Positions 25,578 through 33,938 of a DNA stretch of 64,000 bases are shown here, one piece after another. The position numbers and the translations under genes are program-made. The DNA is taken from NCBI GenBank assembly GCA_965197395.1, contig CBDANB010000004.1, positions 186,001 to 250,000 of the forward strand, given 5' to 3'. Origin of the DNA: CAZYFH01 sp965197395. Lineage in GTDB: Bacteria > Acidobacteriota > Vicinamibacteria > Vicinamibacterales > UBA8438. The stretch's first letter is position 1. The number at the start of each line of letters is the position of its first letter. The notes beneath the pieces are model-generated. The model was not told where the DNA came from and did not search any database. It saw only the letters and a program-made list of their open reading frames with translations.

Positions 25578-26567
25578 TCATTCCGGTTGCTCACCGGTCG
25601 TGGGGGATGTGAGCTGTCGCCTCATGCGCTCGGTGCGATCGCTCAGCCAGCGCATCGCGCGCGCGCCCCGGCGTACGCTCCGATCGAGGAGGCCGGCTTC
25701 GAGTCCTTCGCCGTCCGCCGCAAGCTCGGGCAGCCGCGCGGCGATCCGGGTGTACCGCTGACCGACGGTGGACCGCGCCGCCCGTGCCGAATCGAGCAGA
25801 CGACCACCGGTTGCGTCCCAGGCCAGGCCGCCGGCGTCGGCCAGTCGCGCGACTGGGCCCTGCTGGACGGAGGACAGCGCCGCGAGCGCCTGGACCGGCG
25901 CGGCGCGCAGCGGTGACCACGACACCCCGAACACGAGCCACAGGACCACCGCTCCGATGTAGCCGGCTTCCCAGGCGATGCGCGGTCGCACGAGCAGACG
26001 CTCAACGCGCGGGAGCGCCTGCTCGAGCAGACGGTCAACGCGCGGGAGCGCCTGCTCGAGCAGACGGTCAACGCGCGGGAGCGCCTGCTCGAGCAGACGG
26101 TCAACGCGCGCGAGCGCGGCCACAAGGCCCCGCCACCACGCCACGCGCGGTCGGGTGGCGGCCAGTACATTTGCGACGAGCTCCGCCGGCGGCTCGAGCT
26201 TGGCGAACGCCGGCAGCTCATCCACGAGTCGGGCCAGCGCCACAGCCGTCGCCGCGCAGTCGGGGCAATGCTCGACGTGGTCGTGCACGAGCTCGTGGTC
26301 GAGGCCCCGGAGCGCCCCGTCGACGTAGTCGACGAGCCGCTGACGTGCGGGGCCGCAGGTCGATCCGCTCGTGTGCTCGAGAATCGTCGCGACGAGCCCG
26401 TCCGGCGCGTCGATCGGCGGCGCCGCCGGCTCACTGCGCAGCACGGCGTGGAGCTCCCGACACCGTGGGCAGCGTGCCAGGTGCTCCCCGGCGAAGCGCC
26501 GGTCGTCAGACGAGAGGGTCCCGTCGACGAACGCCGCCAGCCGTGCCTCGAAGCGGGCGCAGGCCAT
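25578..26567 (-). CDS. Anti-sigma factor with two zinc-finger motifs and 11-residue repeats
   Basis: A 329-aa membrane-anchored regulator. Two HxxxCxxC motifs, HLARCPRC (residues about 29-36) and HVEHCPDC (about 98-105), mark a double zf-HC2-type anti-sigma head that would hold the ECF factor encoded just upstream. The repeat VDRLLEQALPR occurs three times, followed by a decayed fourth unit, between the head and a membrane helix (YIGAVVLWLVFGVSW). The periplasmic tail is about 110 residues. I chose the ATG at 26567; GTG codons at 26582 and 26591 would overlap the sigma stop. The pair is probably autoregulated. Confidence 0.83.
   Translation of the reverse strand: MACARFEARLAAFVDGTLSSDDRRFAGEHLARCPRCRELHAVLRSEPAAPPIDAPDGLVATILEHTSGSTCGPARQRLVDYVDGALRGLDHELVHDHVEHCPDCAATAVALARLVDELPAFAKLEPPAELVANVLAATRPRVAWWRGLVAALARVDRLLEQALPRVDRLLEQALPRVDRLLEQALPRVERLLVRPRIAWEAGYIGAVVLWLVFGVSWSPLRAAPVQALAALSSVQQGPVARLADAGGLAWDATGGRLLDSARAARSTVGQRYTRIAARLPELAADGEGLEAGLLDRSVRRGARAMRWLSDRTERMRRQLTSPTTGEQPE
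25991..26110. repeat. 33-bp coding tandem repeat (about 3.6 units)
   Basis: Three full units starting at 25991, 26024 and 26057 and a partial fourth, nearly identical in DNA. Each begins CGAGCAGACG and encodes one 11-residue amphipathic repeat of the anti-sigma factor on the minus strand. Near-identity suggests recent expansion. Confidence 0.88.
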
Positions 26568-26587
26568 CGCGTCGTTCCCCACTGAGG

Positions 26588-27190
26588 TCACTGACGCATC
26601 TCCGCGCGATGGGTTCGCCCCGAGGCGCCGTATGACGGATCGATCGCGAGCACCTGCCGCGCCAGCTCCACCCGCGCGCGATGTGAGCGCGACTTGAGCG
26701 TCCCGACGGGGACGCTGAGCAACTCGGCGATCTCGTCGAAGGTCAGTCCCTGGATGTCCTTCAACATGATGATCTCCCGGTTTCGCTCCGTCATCCTTCC
26801 GAGCGCTTCGTGGACGAGCCGCTTGCTCGTATCGGCCAGCCACGCCTGCTCCGGGTCCGGTCCCGCGGCCGCGAGCGTCTGCCCGTCATGCTCGACCGGC
26901 ACGTCTTGAGCCGGCGGCCGGGCCTTGATCCGCCGGAGCCGGTCAATGCAGAGGTTGCGCGCCAGGCGCAGGAGCCAGGGGAGGAATGCCGGCCCGCTGA
27001 ACGTATCTATCTTTTGGTAGACGCGGACGAAGATTTCCTGGGCGAGGTCGCGCGCCGCGTCGGCGTCGCGGACGTAGTGATAGGCCAGTGCGTACACGCG
27101 TCCTTGGAACGTTCGAACGAGACGCTCCCAGGCCAGGTCGTCGCCCTGGCGACAGCGGTCAACGAGCTCTGCGGTTTCCGACACCGGCAT
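26588..27190 (-). CDS. ECF RNA polymerase sigma factor
   Basis: A 200-aa sigma-70 family factor of the extracytoplasmic-function type. Region 2 is seen in YHYVRDADAARDLAQEIFVRVYQ and the FLPWLLRLARNLCIDRLRR segment. Region 4 is the helix-turn-helix MLKDIQGLTFDEIAELLSVPVGTLKSR. There is no extra domain. It would direct polymerase to envelope-stress promoters when released by the downstream zinc-finger anti-sigma factor, 20 bp away. The ribosome-binding site is weak. Confidence 0.9.
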   Translation of the reverse strand: MPVSETAELVDRCRQGDDLAWERLVRTFQGRVYALAYHYVRDADAARDLAQEIFVRVYQKIDTFSGPAFLPWLLRLARNLCIDRLRRIKARPPAQDVPVEHDGQTLAAAGPDPEQAWLADTSKRLVHEALGRMTERNREIIMLKDIQGLTFDEIAELLSVPVGTLKSRSHRARVELARQVLAIDPSYGASGRTHRAEMRQ

Positions 27191-27282
27191 CGCGAACGCA
27201 GGCGGTCCTTACTGGAAAGAACGCACGCCTGGGCGGAAAGTTCGGTGAGCCGCCCGACACTCAGGGCCACGGCCCGCGCGGT

Positions 27283-28332
27283 TCACCGACCATTCGTCGC
27301 GGCGGTGTCGTCGGCCTCCTGCAGTCGCGCGCCCCGAAGGGTGTTCGCGATGGCGTAGTTGCCCTCGTGGCAGGCGAACTCGTAAATCTGGCCGGTCCCA
27401 GGGGCCGGCCGCATGAAGATCTGCGCGGTCCACGGTGTCGTCCACGTCGTCGGATCGTGCATCGTGAACTCGTATCGGAGTGTGTCCGGTCCGGTCCGGG
27501 TAAACCGCTCGACGAGCCGCAGATCACTGGAGGCGCCGCTGAAGTTCGTCCCGCGCTTGAGGTTCGTCGTCTCGACCACCAGCGTGTCGCCGTCCCACCG
27601 GCCCCGCGAGTCGCCCAGGTTGCCACGCAGGTGGGACGGCACGTGCGGTCGTCCGTCGAGCGGGATGATGCGCGTCTCGTGCATCATCTCCATCAGGATG
27701 GCGACGTAACCGGACGTCTGCACGATCTGGTAGTTGCTGTTGTAGCCACGCCCGGTCATCGGCACGCGCCCACCCGAGCAGCGCAAGCCAGCGCCAAGAT
27801 CCTCGGGTCCGGCCGGGTAGCGGGCTCGCGGCCGCGCTCTCGCTGCGTCGCGCCGCCGCTCGGCCTCGGGCGTCATCGGCGGCAGGCGCCCGTCGGGCGG
27901 ATCGATGATCAGCGACGTGCGATTGTCGAACCAGCGACCGATGAGCCAGAAGTGGTTGTAGTTGCCGGTGCCCTCGGGGGCATTGGCGGTGACGCCGTCG
28001 CCGGACTTGTGCTCGGTCGCGTCAGCCAGCGCGGCGCGGAAGACGCTCTCGCCGAAGGCGGCATCCCCCGCGTCATCGCCGAAGAGCGTGGCCGCTCGCT
28101 CCTGGAGCGTCGCAACCTCCTCGTCGGTCAGCGTCGTCTTGTCCGCGAGCTCGGCCGGTCGTTCGAGAGGGGTCGCGGAGTCGCTCGCCCAGATGCCCTG
28201 CAGATCCGGCTGTCCGTCGGCGGTTCTGGACGGCGTCCAGGGATCCGGCGCACCTTGCGCGGCTGCTCCCGTAGGGGCCGCCAGTCCAAATGCGATCAGC
28301 GTGACGCACACCGCGAGGAATCGCTTGCTCAT
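27283..28332 (-). CDS. Secreted CHEGNY-family protein (copy D)
   Basis: A 349-aa full-length member with a signal peptide (1-26, GLAAPTGAAAQ), DGQPDLQGIW, TPLERPAEL, RTSLIIDPPDGRLPP, RGYNSNYQIVQT, IPLDGRPH, GDSRGRW, TLVVETTN and YEFACHEGNYAI. It carries an extra 25-residue segment around residues 85-120 compared with copy B. AAAGGAG precedes the ATG at 28332. Upstream lies a 16-bp palindrome (28419-28434) that could be an operator. Function unknown. Confidence 0.88.
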   Translation of the reverse strand: MSKRFLAVCVTLIAFGLAAPTGAAAQGAPDPWTPSRTADGQPDLQGIWASDSATPLERPAELADKTTLTDEEVATLQERAATLFGDDAGDAAFGESVFRAALADATEHKSGDGVTANAPEGTGNYNHFWLIGRWFDNRTSLIIDPPDGRLPPMTPEAERRRDAARARPRARYPAGPEDLGAGLRCSGGRVPMTGRGYNSNYQIVQTSGYVAILMEMMHETRIIPLDGRPHVPSHLRGNLGDSRGRWDGDTLVVETTNLKRGTNFSGASSDLRLVERFTRTGPDTLRYEFTMHDPTTWTTPWTAQIFMRPAPGTGQIYEFACHEGNYAIANTLRGARLQEADDTAATNGR

Positions 28333-28648
28333 TGGCTTCTCCTTTGGCAGCCCGCGGTGACAGTCCCGCTGCATTCGACCGGCGATGCATCCCGCGTGGC
28401 GGCGTCGCTCATCGGTCAAATACTCCCGAGTATTCTCCCTCTTCGCGACTTGCCACCCGGGCGCCGCGCCGGTCTCGGTGCGACGCGGGACTCTCACCAC
28501 GGGCTGCTGGACCGACGTCTTGCTCCACACCATAGGCGCCGGCGTGACTTTGTGCAAGGAGCACGAGCGCGCGTTTCCTGCGACCTTCAGGCTCGGCTGC
28601 ATGGTCGTCGCGACGGGACACACCCGTGAACCCGTTGTAGCACGCGAG
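28333..28648. promoter_or_regulatory. Intergenic region with AATACTC palindrome
   Basis: A 316-bp gap upstream of copy D and downstream of the M20 peptidase. No gene was seen. It holds AATACTCCCGAGTATT at 28419-28434, two 7-bp arms around CC, in otherwise GC-rich DNA, 87 bp from the start codon of copy D. It may be a regulator-binding site. Confidence 0.4.
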
Positions 28649-29926
28649 CTAGTTCACCGGGAGGGGGACGGCGCCCGTGGCGACGTCCATGATCAAGCGC
28701 GTCAGCAAATAGAGCCGCGGCTCGATCGATCGGAGGTCCACGTACTCGGCCGCGCTGGAGTGCGCGCCGAACCCCTGGAGGCCGAGGCCTTCGATGACCG
28801 GCGCATCGGTCTCCAGCGCGGCGAACGCCGCGTCGGTCCCCCCGCCGGAGGCCGCTTCTGTGACGCCGAGCGTGCGCCCGATTTCCCGGTACACCGCCTG
28901 CGCATGCCGCGCCAGGGCACGTGAGGCCGCGGTCGCCTCGAGCGGTGGGCGGCGGCGTTCGAACTCCATCGTGACGCGCGTGTCCGGGATGAGCTGGTTT
29001 CGGAGGCGATGCCGTACCTGTTCCTCGATCAGCTCGTAGTCGGCGACGGTCAGGACACGCACGTCGGCGGTCGCTCGCGCGTCATCGGGGATGACGTTCC
29101 GTCGCGCACCCGCCGACGCCACGGTCCAGTTCATCTTGGTGCCGGTCGTCTCATCCGAGAGGTCTCGGGTCTGCATGATCTGGTGGGCGAGCTCGTAGAG
29201 CGCGTTGCGCCCCTCGTCGGGGGCCGCCCCGGCATGCGACGCGCGCCCCTCCACCCGCAGCCTGACGGATCCGATCCCGGCGGTCGTCAGCGCGAGGCGG
29301 TCGTTCGGCCCGGCGCCTTCGCACGAGAACACGACGTCGTGCTCGCCGCCGAGCCGCGTGATCAACGCGCGCGATCCGGGTGAGCTCACCTCTTCATCCG
29401 CGTTGATGAGCACGGTGAGCGTCTCGTAGTTGTCGACGTCCAGCTGCTGCAGGATCGACAGCACGTGCAGGATGACGGCGATGCCATGCTTGTCGTCCGC
29501 AATCCCCAGGCCGTATGCCCGGTCGCCGTCGATGCGGAACGGCTGCTCGGCGAGCATCCCGGGTTGATAGACGGTGTCCATGTGCGCCAGCAGGAGGATG
29601 CGCCGCGTGCCGTTCCCACGGAAGCGCGCCAGCACCATCTCGCCGATCGTGTCGGGCGTGTCGCCCATTTGATAGATGTCCGACGGAGGCACCCGCTCGA
29701 CGCTGCCACCCAGCGCGCGCAACCGGTCGCCGATGACATCGGCAATCCGACGCAATCCGTCCGCGTCGCTGCTCCCCGACTCGATGGCGACGAGCTCCCG
29801 CATCGTCTCGATGAGCGGTGCGCGTTCGGCGTGGACGCGCGCCTGCACCGCGTCGACGGCCTGGGCGCCGGGGGTGGCGCCAGTCCCCACGAGCGCAACG
29901 ACCAGGACCGCGTTCCGCGCTGTCAT
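28649..29926 (-). CDS. M20-family metallopeptidase (glutamate carboxypeptidase type)
   Basis: A 425-aa exported zinc peptidase. Signal peptide about 1-23. Metal-site blocks are LLAHMDTVY, GLGIADDKHG (bridging Asp), INADEEVSSPGS (catalytic Glu-Glu) and FGAHSSAAEYVD near the C-terminus. The dimerisation domain has RVEGRASHAGAAPDEGRNA. This matches the CPG2-like branch, which removes C-terminal glutamate from peptides or folates. Its start lies three bases after the stop of the PAL-like propeller gene, so the two are one operon. That link suggests action on C-terminally modified peptides or N-acyl amino acids, which is inference. Confidence 0.86.
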   Translation of the reverse strand: MTARNAVLVVALVGTGATPGAQAVDAVQARVHAERAPLIETMRELVAIESGSSDADGLRRIADVIGDRLRALGGSVERVPPSDIYQMGDTPDTIGEMVLARFRGNGTRRILLLAHMDTVYQPGMLAEQPFRIDGDRAYGLGIADDKHGIAVILHVLSILQQLDVDNYETLTVLINADEEVSSPGSRALITRLGGEHDVVFSCEGAGPNDRLALTTAGIGSVRLRVEGRASHAGAAPDEGRNALYELAHQIMQTRDLSDETTGTKMNWTVASAGARRNVIPDDARATADVRVLTVADYELIEEQVRHRLRNQLIPDTRVTMEFERRRPPLEATAASRALARHAQAVYREIGRTLGVTEAASGGGTDAAFAALETDAPVIEGLGLQGFGAHSSAAEYVDLRSIEPRLYLLTRLIMDVATGAVPLPVN

Positions 29927-29929
29927 CGC

Positions 29930-31033
29930 CTACCGGTCCCGCGTCCAGCGCACGAACGACGGCCCGGCCGGGCCCCGTTCCCGTGCACCATGTTCGGGAT
30001 AGACCGATGCCACGAAGATGTCACCGGTCGACGGGTCGAACGCCATCTGGTGCACGTAGACGTCCGCGCTTTCGATGCGCTCGATCTCCCGGTCGGTCTC
30101 CGCGTCGACGATCACGACATCCTGCCGCCCCCGCTCGGCGCCGGTCGTGCCGGCGTAGATCCGGTCTCCGTAGGCGGCGACGCTCAACGTCAACGCGCCC
30201 TCGACCACCGACCACGGGCCCTCGTACGAACCGTCCTGGCCGAAGACGTCGAAGCGGCTCCGGCAGCCCGGGATGGGCCGCAGGCGCTCCTCCGCGATCT
30301 GTCCCCGGACCGTGACATACGGGTGCAGCGCGCCCCCGCAGACGTTGGCGACCAGAAGCCGGCCGCGCGCGTCGACCGCCACGGCATGCACCACGCCGAG
30401 CTGCCCAGGCCCGTTGCCGTATTCGCCGACCTGTCTGAGAAAGGTCCCGTCCTTGTCGAACCAGACCAGCCGCGAGTTCCAGTAGCCGTCGGAGATGACG
30501 AAATTGCCGCCGGGCAGAATCGCGACGCCGGTGGGCCCGTTGAAATGCGACGCGTCGTCCCCGTACGTGCCGTACTCGCCGAGCGTCAACACGGGTGTGC
30601 CGTCGGGCGTCAGCTTCTTCACCTGATGCCCATCGCGATCGACGACCCAGACGAACCCGTCGCCGTCGACGTAGATGCTGTGCGGGCCGATGAACGCCTG
30701 GTCCTCCGCGAACGTACCGAGAAACGCTCCGCTCCGGTCGAACATCCAGATGGATCCGCTGCCGCGATACCGGGTCATCGCCAGCGGGTGGCTTGCCCAG
30801 TGGTCCACGTCGCGCGAGATTGCGTAGACGACGCCGCGAGCGTCCACGGCGATACCCGTCCCCATCTCGAACTCCGCGCCGGGCGGATACCGGGGCCAGT
30901 CCTCGACGAGCCGATATCGACCGTCGGCCTCCTGCGCCGACGCGACGTCACCAATGGACCCGGCTCCGGTGAGCGCGGCGAGGCCAAGACCCATCCCGAC
31001 GAGCGCTGCGCGTGTGAGCTGCCGTCCTCCCAT
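29930..31033 (-). CDS. Peptidyl-alpha-hydroxyglycine alpha-amidating lyase (PAL)-like propeller
   Basis: A 367-aa exported six-bladed NHL propeller. It aligns by eye with the lyase half of animal peptidylglycine alpha-amidating monooxygenase. The three zinc histidines of PAL are matched by His118 (GPHSIYVDGDG), His216 (VVHAVAV) and His328 (VHQMAFDP). The catalytic Tyr is matched by Tyr184 in SDGYWNSRLV, and the catalytic Arg by Arg74 in SRDVDHW. PAL cleaves alpha-hydroxyglycine or related hydroxyamides into an amide and glyoxylate. GAGGGGGGC precedes the ATG at 31033. It leads an operon with an M20 carboxypeptidase. Family assignment from motifs is strong; the substrate is unknown. Confidence 0.8.
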   Translation of the reverse strand: MGGRQLTRAALVGMGLGLAALTGAGSIGDVASAQEADGRYRLVEDWPRYPPGAEFEMGTGIAVDARGVVYAISRDVDHWASHPLAMTRYRGSGSIWMFDRSGAFLGTFAEDQAFIGPHSIYVDGDGFVWVVDRDGHQVKKLTPDGTPVLTLGEYGTYGDDASHFNGPTGVAILPGGNFVISDGYWNSRLVWFDKDGTFLRQVGEYGNGPGQLGVVHAVAVDARGRLLVANVCGGALHPYVTVRGQIAEERLRPIPGCRSRFDVFGQDGSYEGPWSVVEGALTLSVAAYGDRIYAGTTGAERGRQDVVIVDAETDREIERIESADVYVHQMAFDPSTGDIFVASVYPEHGARERGPAGPSFVRWTRDR

Positions 31034-31258
31034 GCCTGCCCCCCTCGTCATGCCGGCTCAGCCGCCGACCGGCGGCGTCGGCGCGCGTGTCGGCTCCAAG
31101 TGTAGCCTCGCCCGGGGGCGGTGCGGCGAATGACCGGATACCGCGCCTGACCGGTTCGCGCACCAGGTTTCATTGGGACACTCGACTTGCGCCACGGAGT
31201 GGCAGTGGGCGATCATGGGCACACGACGACGGCGCAGACTCTCGCAGGGAGGGTGGAG

Positions 31259-32665
31259 ATGGCTGGCCGAGTTTCCGCAACGGTACTGACCATGGCCGCG
31301 GCGGCGTTGCTGGCAGTTCCCGCGTCTGGCCAGAACCAGGCCCAGACCGGCGCGGACCCCGATGCCGCGTGGACGTTGCCGCGTACCCCGGACGGCCGGC
31401 CTGACTTTCAGGGCTTCTGGACGACCCAGACCTTCACCCCGCTACAGCGACCCGAGCACCTCGCCGATAAGGAGTTCTACACCGACGAGGAAGCGGCCGA
31501 GCTCCAGCAGTAGCTGACCGCCGAGGGCGTGGATCCGCTCGCGGGCGACGCCATCAATCTCGAGGATGCGGAGGCGAGAGAGCAACGACTCTACCAGGCG
31601 AACCGCGACGCCTCATACGTACACTACGACAATGAGATCTGGCTGCGCACGCCGGTCCCCAAGGGGATTTCGACGCGGCGAACATCGCTGATCACCGATC
31701 CGCCGAATGGCAGAATTCCGCCGCCGACGGCGGAAGCCGAGCAGCGCGCGGCCGCGCGCGCCGAGGCACGGCGGCAACGAGGTCCCTTCGATGGCTACGA
31801 GGTCCGGCCGCTATCGGAGCGGTGCGTAGTCTGGCCGCACAACGGCCCGCCGATGTTGCCACCGGCCTACAACGATATTCATCAGTTTCTTCAGACGCCG
31901 GGCTACGTCGTGTTGCACACCGAGCTGAGCAACAGCCTTCCACGCATCATTCCGGCTATATCCGAGTTTCCCAAAGGGCGTAAGTACCTGATATCCCTGT
32001 CTTTCCTGGGTAAATCGAGCGTTCGGCCTGCACAGGTCGGCCGCTTCGATGTGAACATAGTCATTCACGGGTCGACTGCAGTCCGAGGACGCGGCGATCT
32101 TGTCGCCATACGGATGGGCCCTGTGGAAGCTGCCGGCGCCGTGGACGCACAGAACGCGCCCACCGCACCTCGGAAAACGCTGCGCGTTTTCCACGAGCTT
32201 CCACAGGGCCTTTCCCATCAAATCATCCACGGAAAACCCAGAAAAACCCCGAAAGGCCCAAAAATAGCGTTGGGAAACCCGGATAGACCCATCATTCCGA
32301 TGGACGGGCGTCCGCCCCTACCCGACGACATCCAGATGATTCCCGGAGACTCGCGTGGCCGGTGGGAGGGTGACACGCTCGTCGTCGAGTCCGGGAACTT
32401 CACCGACAAGACGCGCTTCCAGGGCTCCACCGCAGCGCTGCACGTCGTCGAGCGATTCACGCGCGTCAGCGAGGACATGATCCGCTACGAGTTCACGGTC
32501 GACGATCCGACCTCGTGGACACAGCCGTGGAGCGCGGAGATTCCGATGCTGAAGACGGACGGGCCGATGTTCGAGTACGCCTGTCACGAAGGCAACTATG
32601 ACGTCCGTCACATTCTCGAGGTCTACCGGAACCTGGAGAAGCAGGCCGCCGCGGGCGCGCGGTAG
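31259..32665 (+). pseudogene. CHEGNY-family gene with amber stop and MITE insertion (copy E)
   Basis: The frame runs from a signal peptide (ATG 31259 after GGGAGG) through DGRPDFQGFW and TPLQRPEHL. A TAG stop at 31511-31513 falls within the sequence AELQQ-stop-LTAEGV. The same frame then continues to the end with RTSLITDPPNGRIPP, PMLPPAYNDIHQFLQ, DGRPPLPDD, TLVVESGNF and YACHEGNYDV. A 345-bp insert (31955-32299) adds 115 foreign residues after RIIP, keeping the frame. Two lesions make a working product unlikely, unless the stop is a sequencing error. An IS630 copy lies 13 bp downstream. Confidence 0.85.
31955..32299. mobile_element. MITE-like insert in copy E
   Basis: A 345-bp AT-richer segment flanked by a 10-bp direct repeat CATCATTCCG (31945-31954 and 32290-32299), the likely target duplication. 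Its ends form imperfect inverted repeats, TATCCGAGTTTCCCAA on the left and TATCCGGGTTTCCCAA on the right. The interior holds a perfect hairpin, GGAAAACGC/GCGTTTTCC, inside a longer GGCCCTGTGGAAGCT/AGCTTCCACAGGGCC pair. There is no transposase, so it is non-autonomous. Confidence 0.8.
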
Positions 32666-32678
32666 GTCAAAGCACCTA

Positions 32679-33869
32679 GTCCCCTGTGTCTGAAAAAGCT
32701 TCAAATAGTGTGTCGGCTGTGATGTATTGGGCGGCATGGCAAGAACAGGTCGGCCCAAAGCGAGATTGGAAGTCACCGCCGCAGAGCGCGTAGAACTTGA
32801 GCGGCTCGCCAGGCGCGCCCGAACGAATCGGCACGTGGCCTTGCGGGCAAGGATCGTCCTGAGGAGCACGCGTGGCGAATCGAACGTGGCGGTCGCGGCG
32901 AAACTGCGCTGCTCGAACGTGACGGTCGGCAAGTGGCGACAGCGGTTTAGGGTAGGTCGCGTGGACGCGCTGTACGACGAGCCCAAGCCCGGAGCCCCAC
33001 GGACCCTGTCCGATGCGGATGTCGAGTCGATCCTCGTCACGACGTTGGAAAGTAAGCCGAAGGGGCGGACCCACTGGAGCACCCGCAAGATGGCGGAGCG
33101 CGCTGGCGTCAGTGCCTCCACCGTGGGCCGCATCTGGCGCACCTTCGGGTTGCAGCCGCATGTCGTGGAATCCTTCAAGATCTCCGACGACCCGCTGTTC
33201 ATCGAGAAGGTGCGGGACATTGTCGGCCTCTACCTGAATCCACCCGACCACGCCGTTGTCTTGTCATTCGACGAAAAGCCTCAGATTCAAGCCCTCGAGC
33301 GAGCGCAGCCGATCCTGCCGATGGACATGGGTCGGCCCGAACGCCAGACGCACAACTACATCCGCCATGGCACGGTGGACCTCTTCGCGGCGCTCAACGT
33401 CGCGACCGGCCAGGTCGTGGCGCAAACCAAGAAGCCGCATCGGTCGAGGGATTTCGTGAGCTTTCTGCGCGAGATCGACGAGCGGGTGGACCCCACCCTC
33501 ACCGTCCACGTGATCCTCGACAATCTCTCGGCGCATAAGTCCCCGCTGGTCAAACGATGGAGGGCCCGCCACCCGCGCTTCCAGTTCCACTTTACGCCAA
33601 CCTACTCCGCCTGGCTCAACCTCGTCGAGCGGTTCTTTGGCCTCCTCACCGAACACGCCCTCAAGCGCGGCTCACATTCCAGCACGCACGCGCTGCGCCA
33701 CGCCATCTCCGCCTACGTGGACGCCCACAACGACGAGGGCAAACCCTTCAAGTGGACAAAGACAGCCGACGAGATCCTCGCGAAGGTGAAGCGGTTCGGA
33801 CAGCGCACCGTTCAAGTCCACGGTGGCCCCAGATGACCAACGACTTTTTGAAGAAATCATCAAGGGGAC
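32679..33869 (+). mobile_element. IS630-family insertion sequence
   Basis: A 1191-bp element flanked by TA dinucleotides (32677-32678 and 33870-33871), the target of this family. The ends GTCCCCT and AGGGGAC are short inverted repeats. It carries one transposase gene and looks complete. Confidence 0.85.
32736..33836 (+). CDS. IS630-family transposase
   Basis: A 366-aa DDE transposase. N-terminal helix-turn-helix regions are seen (VAVAAKLRCSNVTVGKWRQRF and AGVSASTVGRIWRTFG). The catalytic domain follows, with the first Asp in LSFDEKPQIQA, the second in VILDNLSAHKS and the Glu in WLNLVERFFG. The frame is intact, so it may be active. A start nine bases upstream is possible. It inserted just after the stop codon of copy E. 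Confidence 0.92.
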   Translation: MARTGRPKARLEVTAAERVELERLARRARTNRHVALRARIVLRSTRGESNVAVAAKLRCSNVTVGKWRQRFRVGRVDALYDEPKPGAPRTLSDADVESILVTTLESKPKGRTHWSTRKMAERAGVSASTVGRIWRTFGLQPHVVESFKISDDPLFIEKVRDIVGLYLNPPDHAVVLSFDEKPQIQALERAQPILPMDMGRPERQTHNYIRHGTVDLFAALNVATGQVVAQTKKPHRSRDFVSFLREIDERVDPTLTVHVILDNLSAHKSPLVKRWRARHPRFQFHFTPTYSAWLNLVERFFGLLTEHALKRGSHSSTHALRHAISAYVDAHNDEGKPFKWTKTADEILAKVKRFGQRTVQVHGGPR

Positions 33870-33876
33870 TAGCTCA

Positions 33877-33914
33877 GGCCTTCAGGCCTGCGGGCCAGGC
33901 TGAAGCCTGGCCCC
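33877..33914. terminator. CTGAAG-type hairpin repeat
   Basis: A perfect stem GGGCCAGGCT-GA-AGCCTGGCCC at 33893-33914, next to the palindrome AGGCCTTCAGGCCT. It lies downstream of the minus-strand lectin-like gene. A related GGGCTGAAGCCC hairpin occurs at 56762-56773. It may act as a terminator, though no T-run follows. Confidence 0.4.
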
Positions 33915-33938
33915 TACGACGGGCTCCATGAGCTCGGA

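Noticed and set aside
25991..26110. Possible CRISPR array
   Set aside because: Units are contiguous with no spacers and lie in frame within the anti-sigma gene.
29465..31105. 546-aa plus-strand frame over the M20/PAL region
   Set aside because: It is antisense to two well-supported genes with clear active-site motifs.
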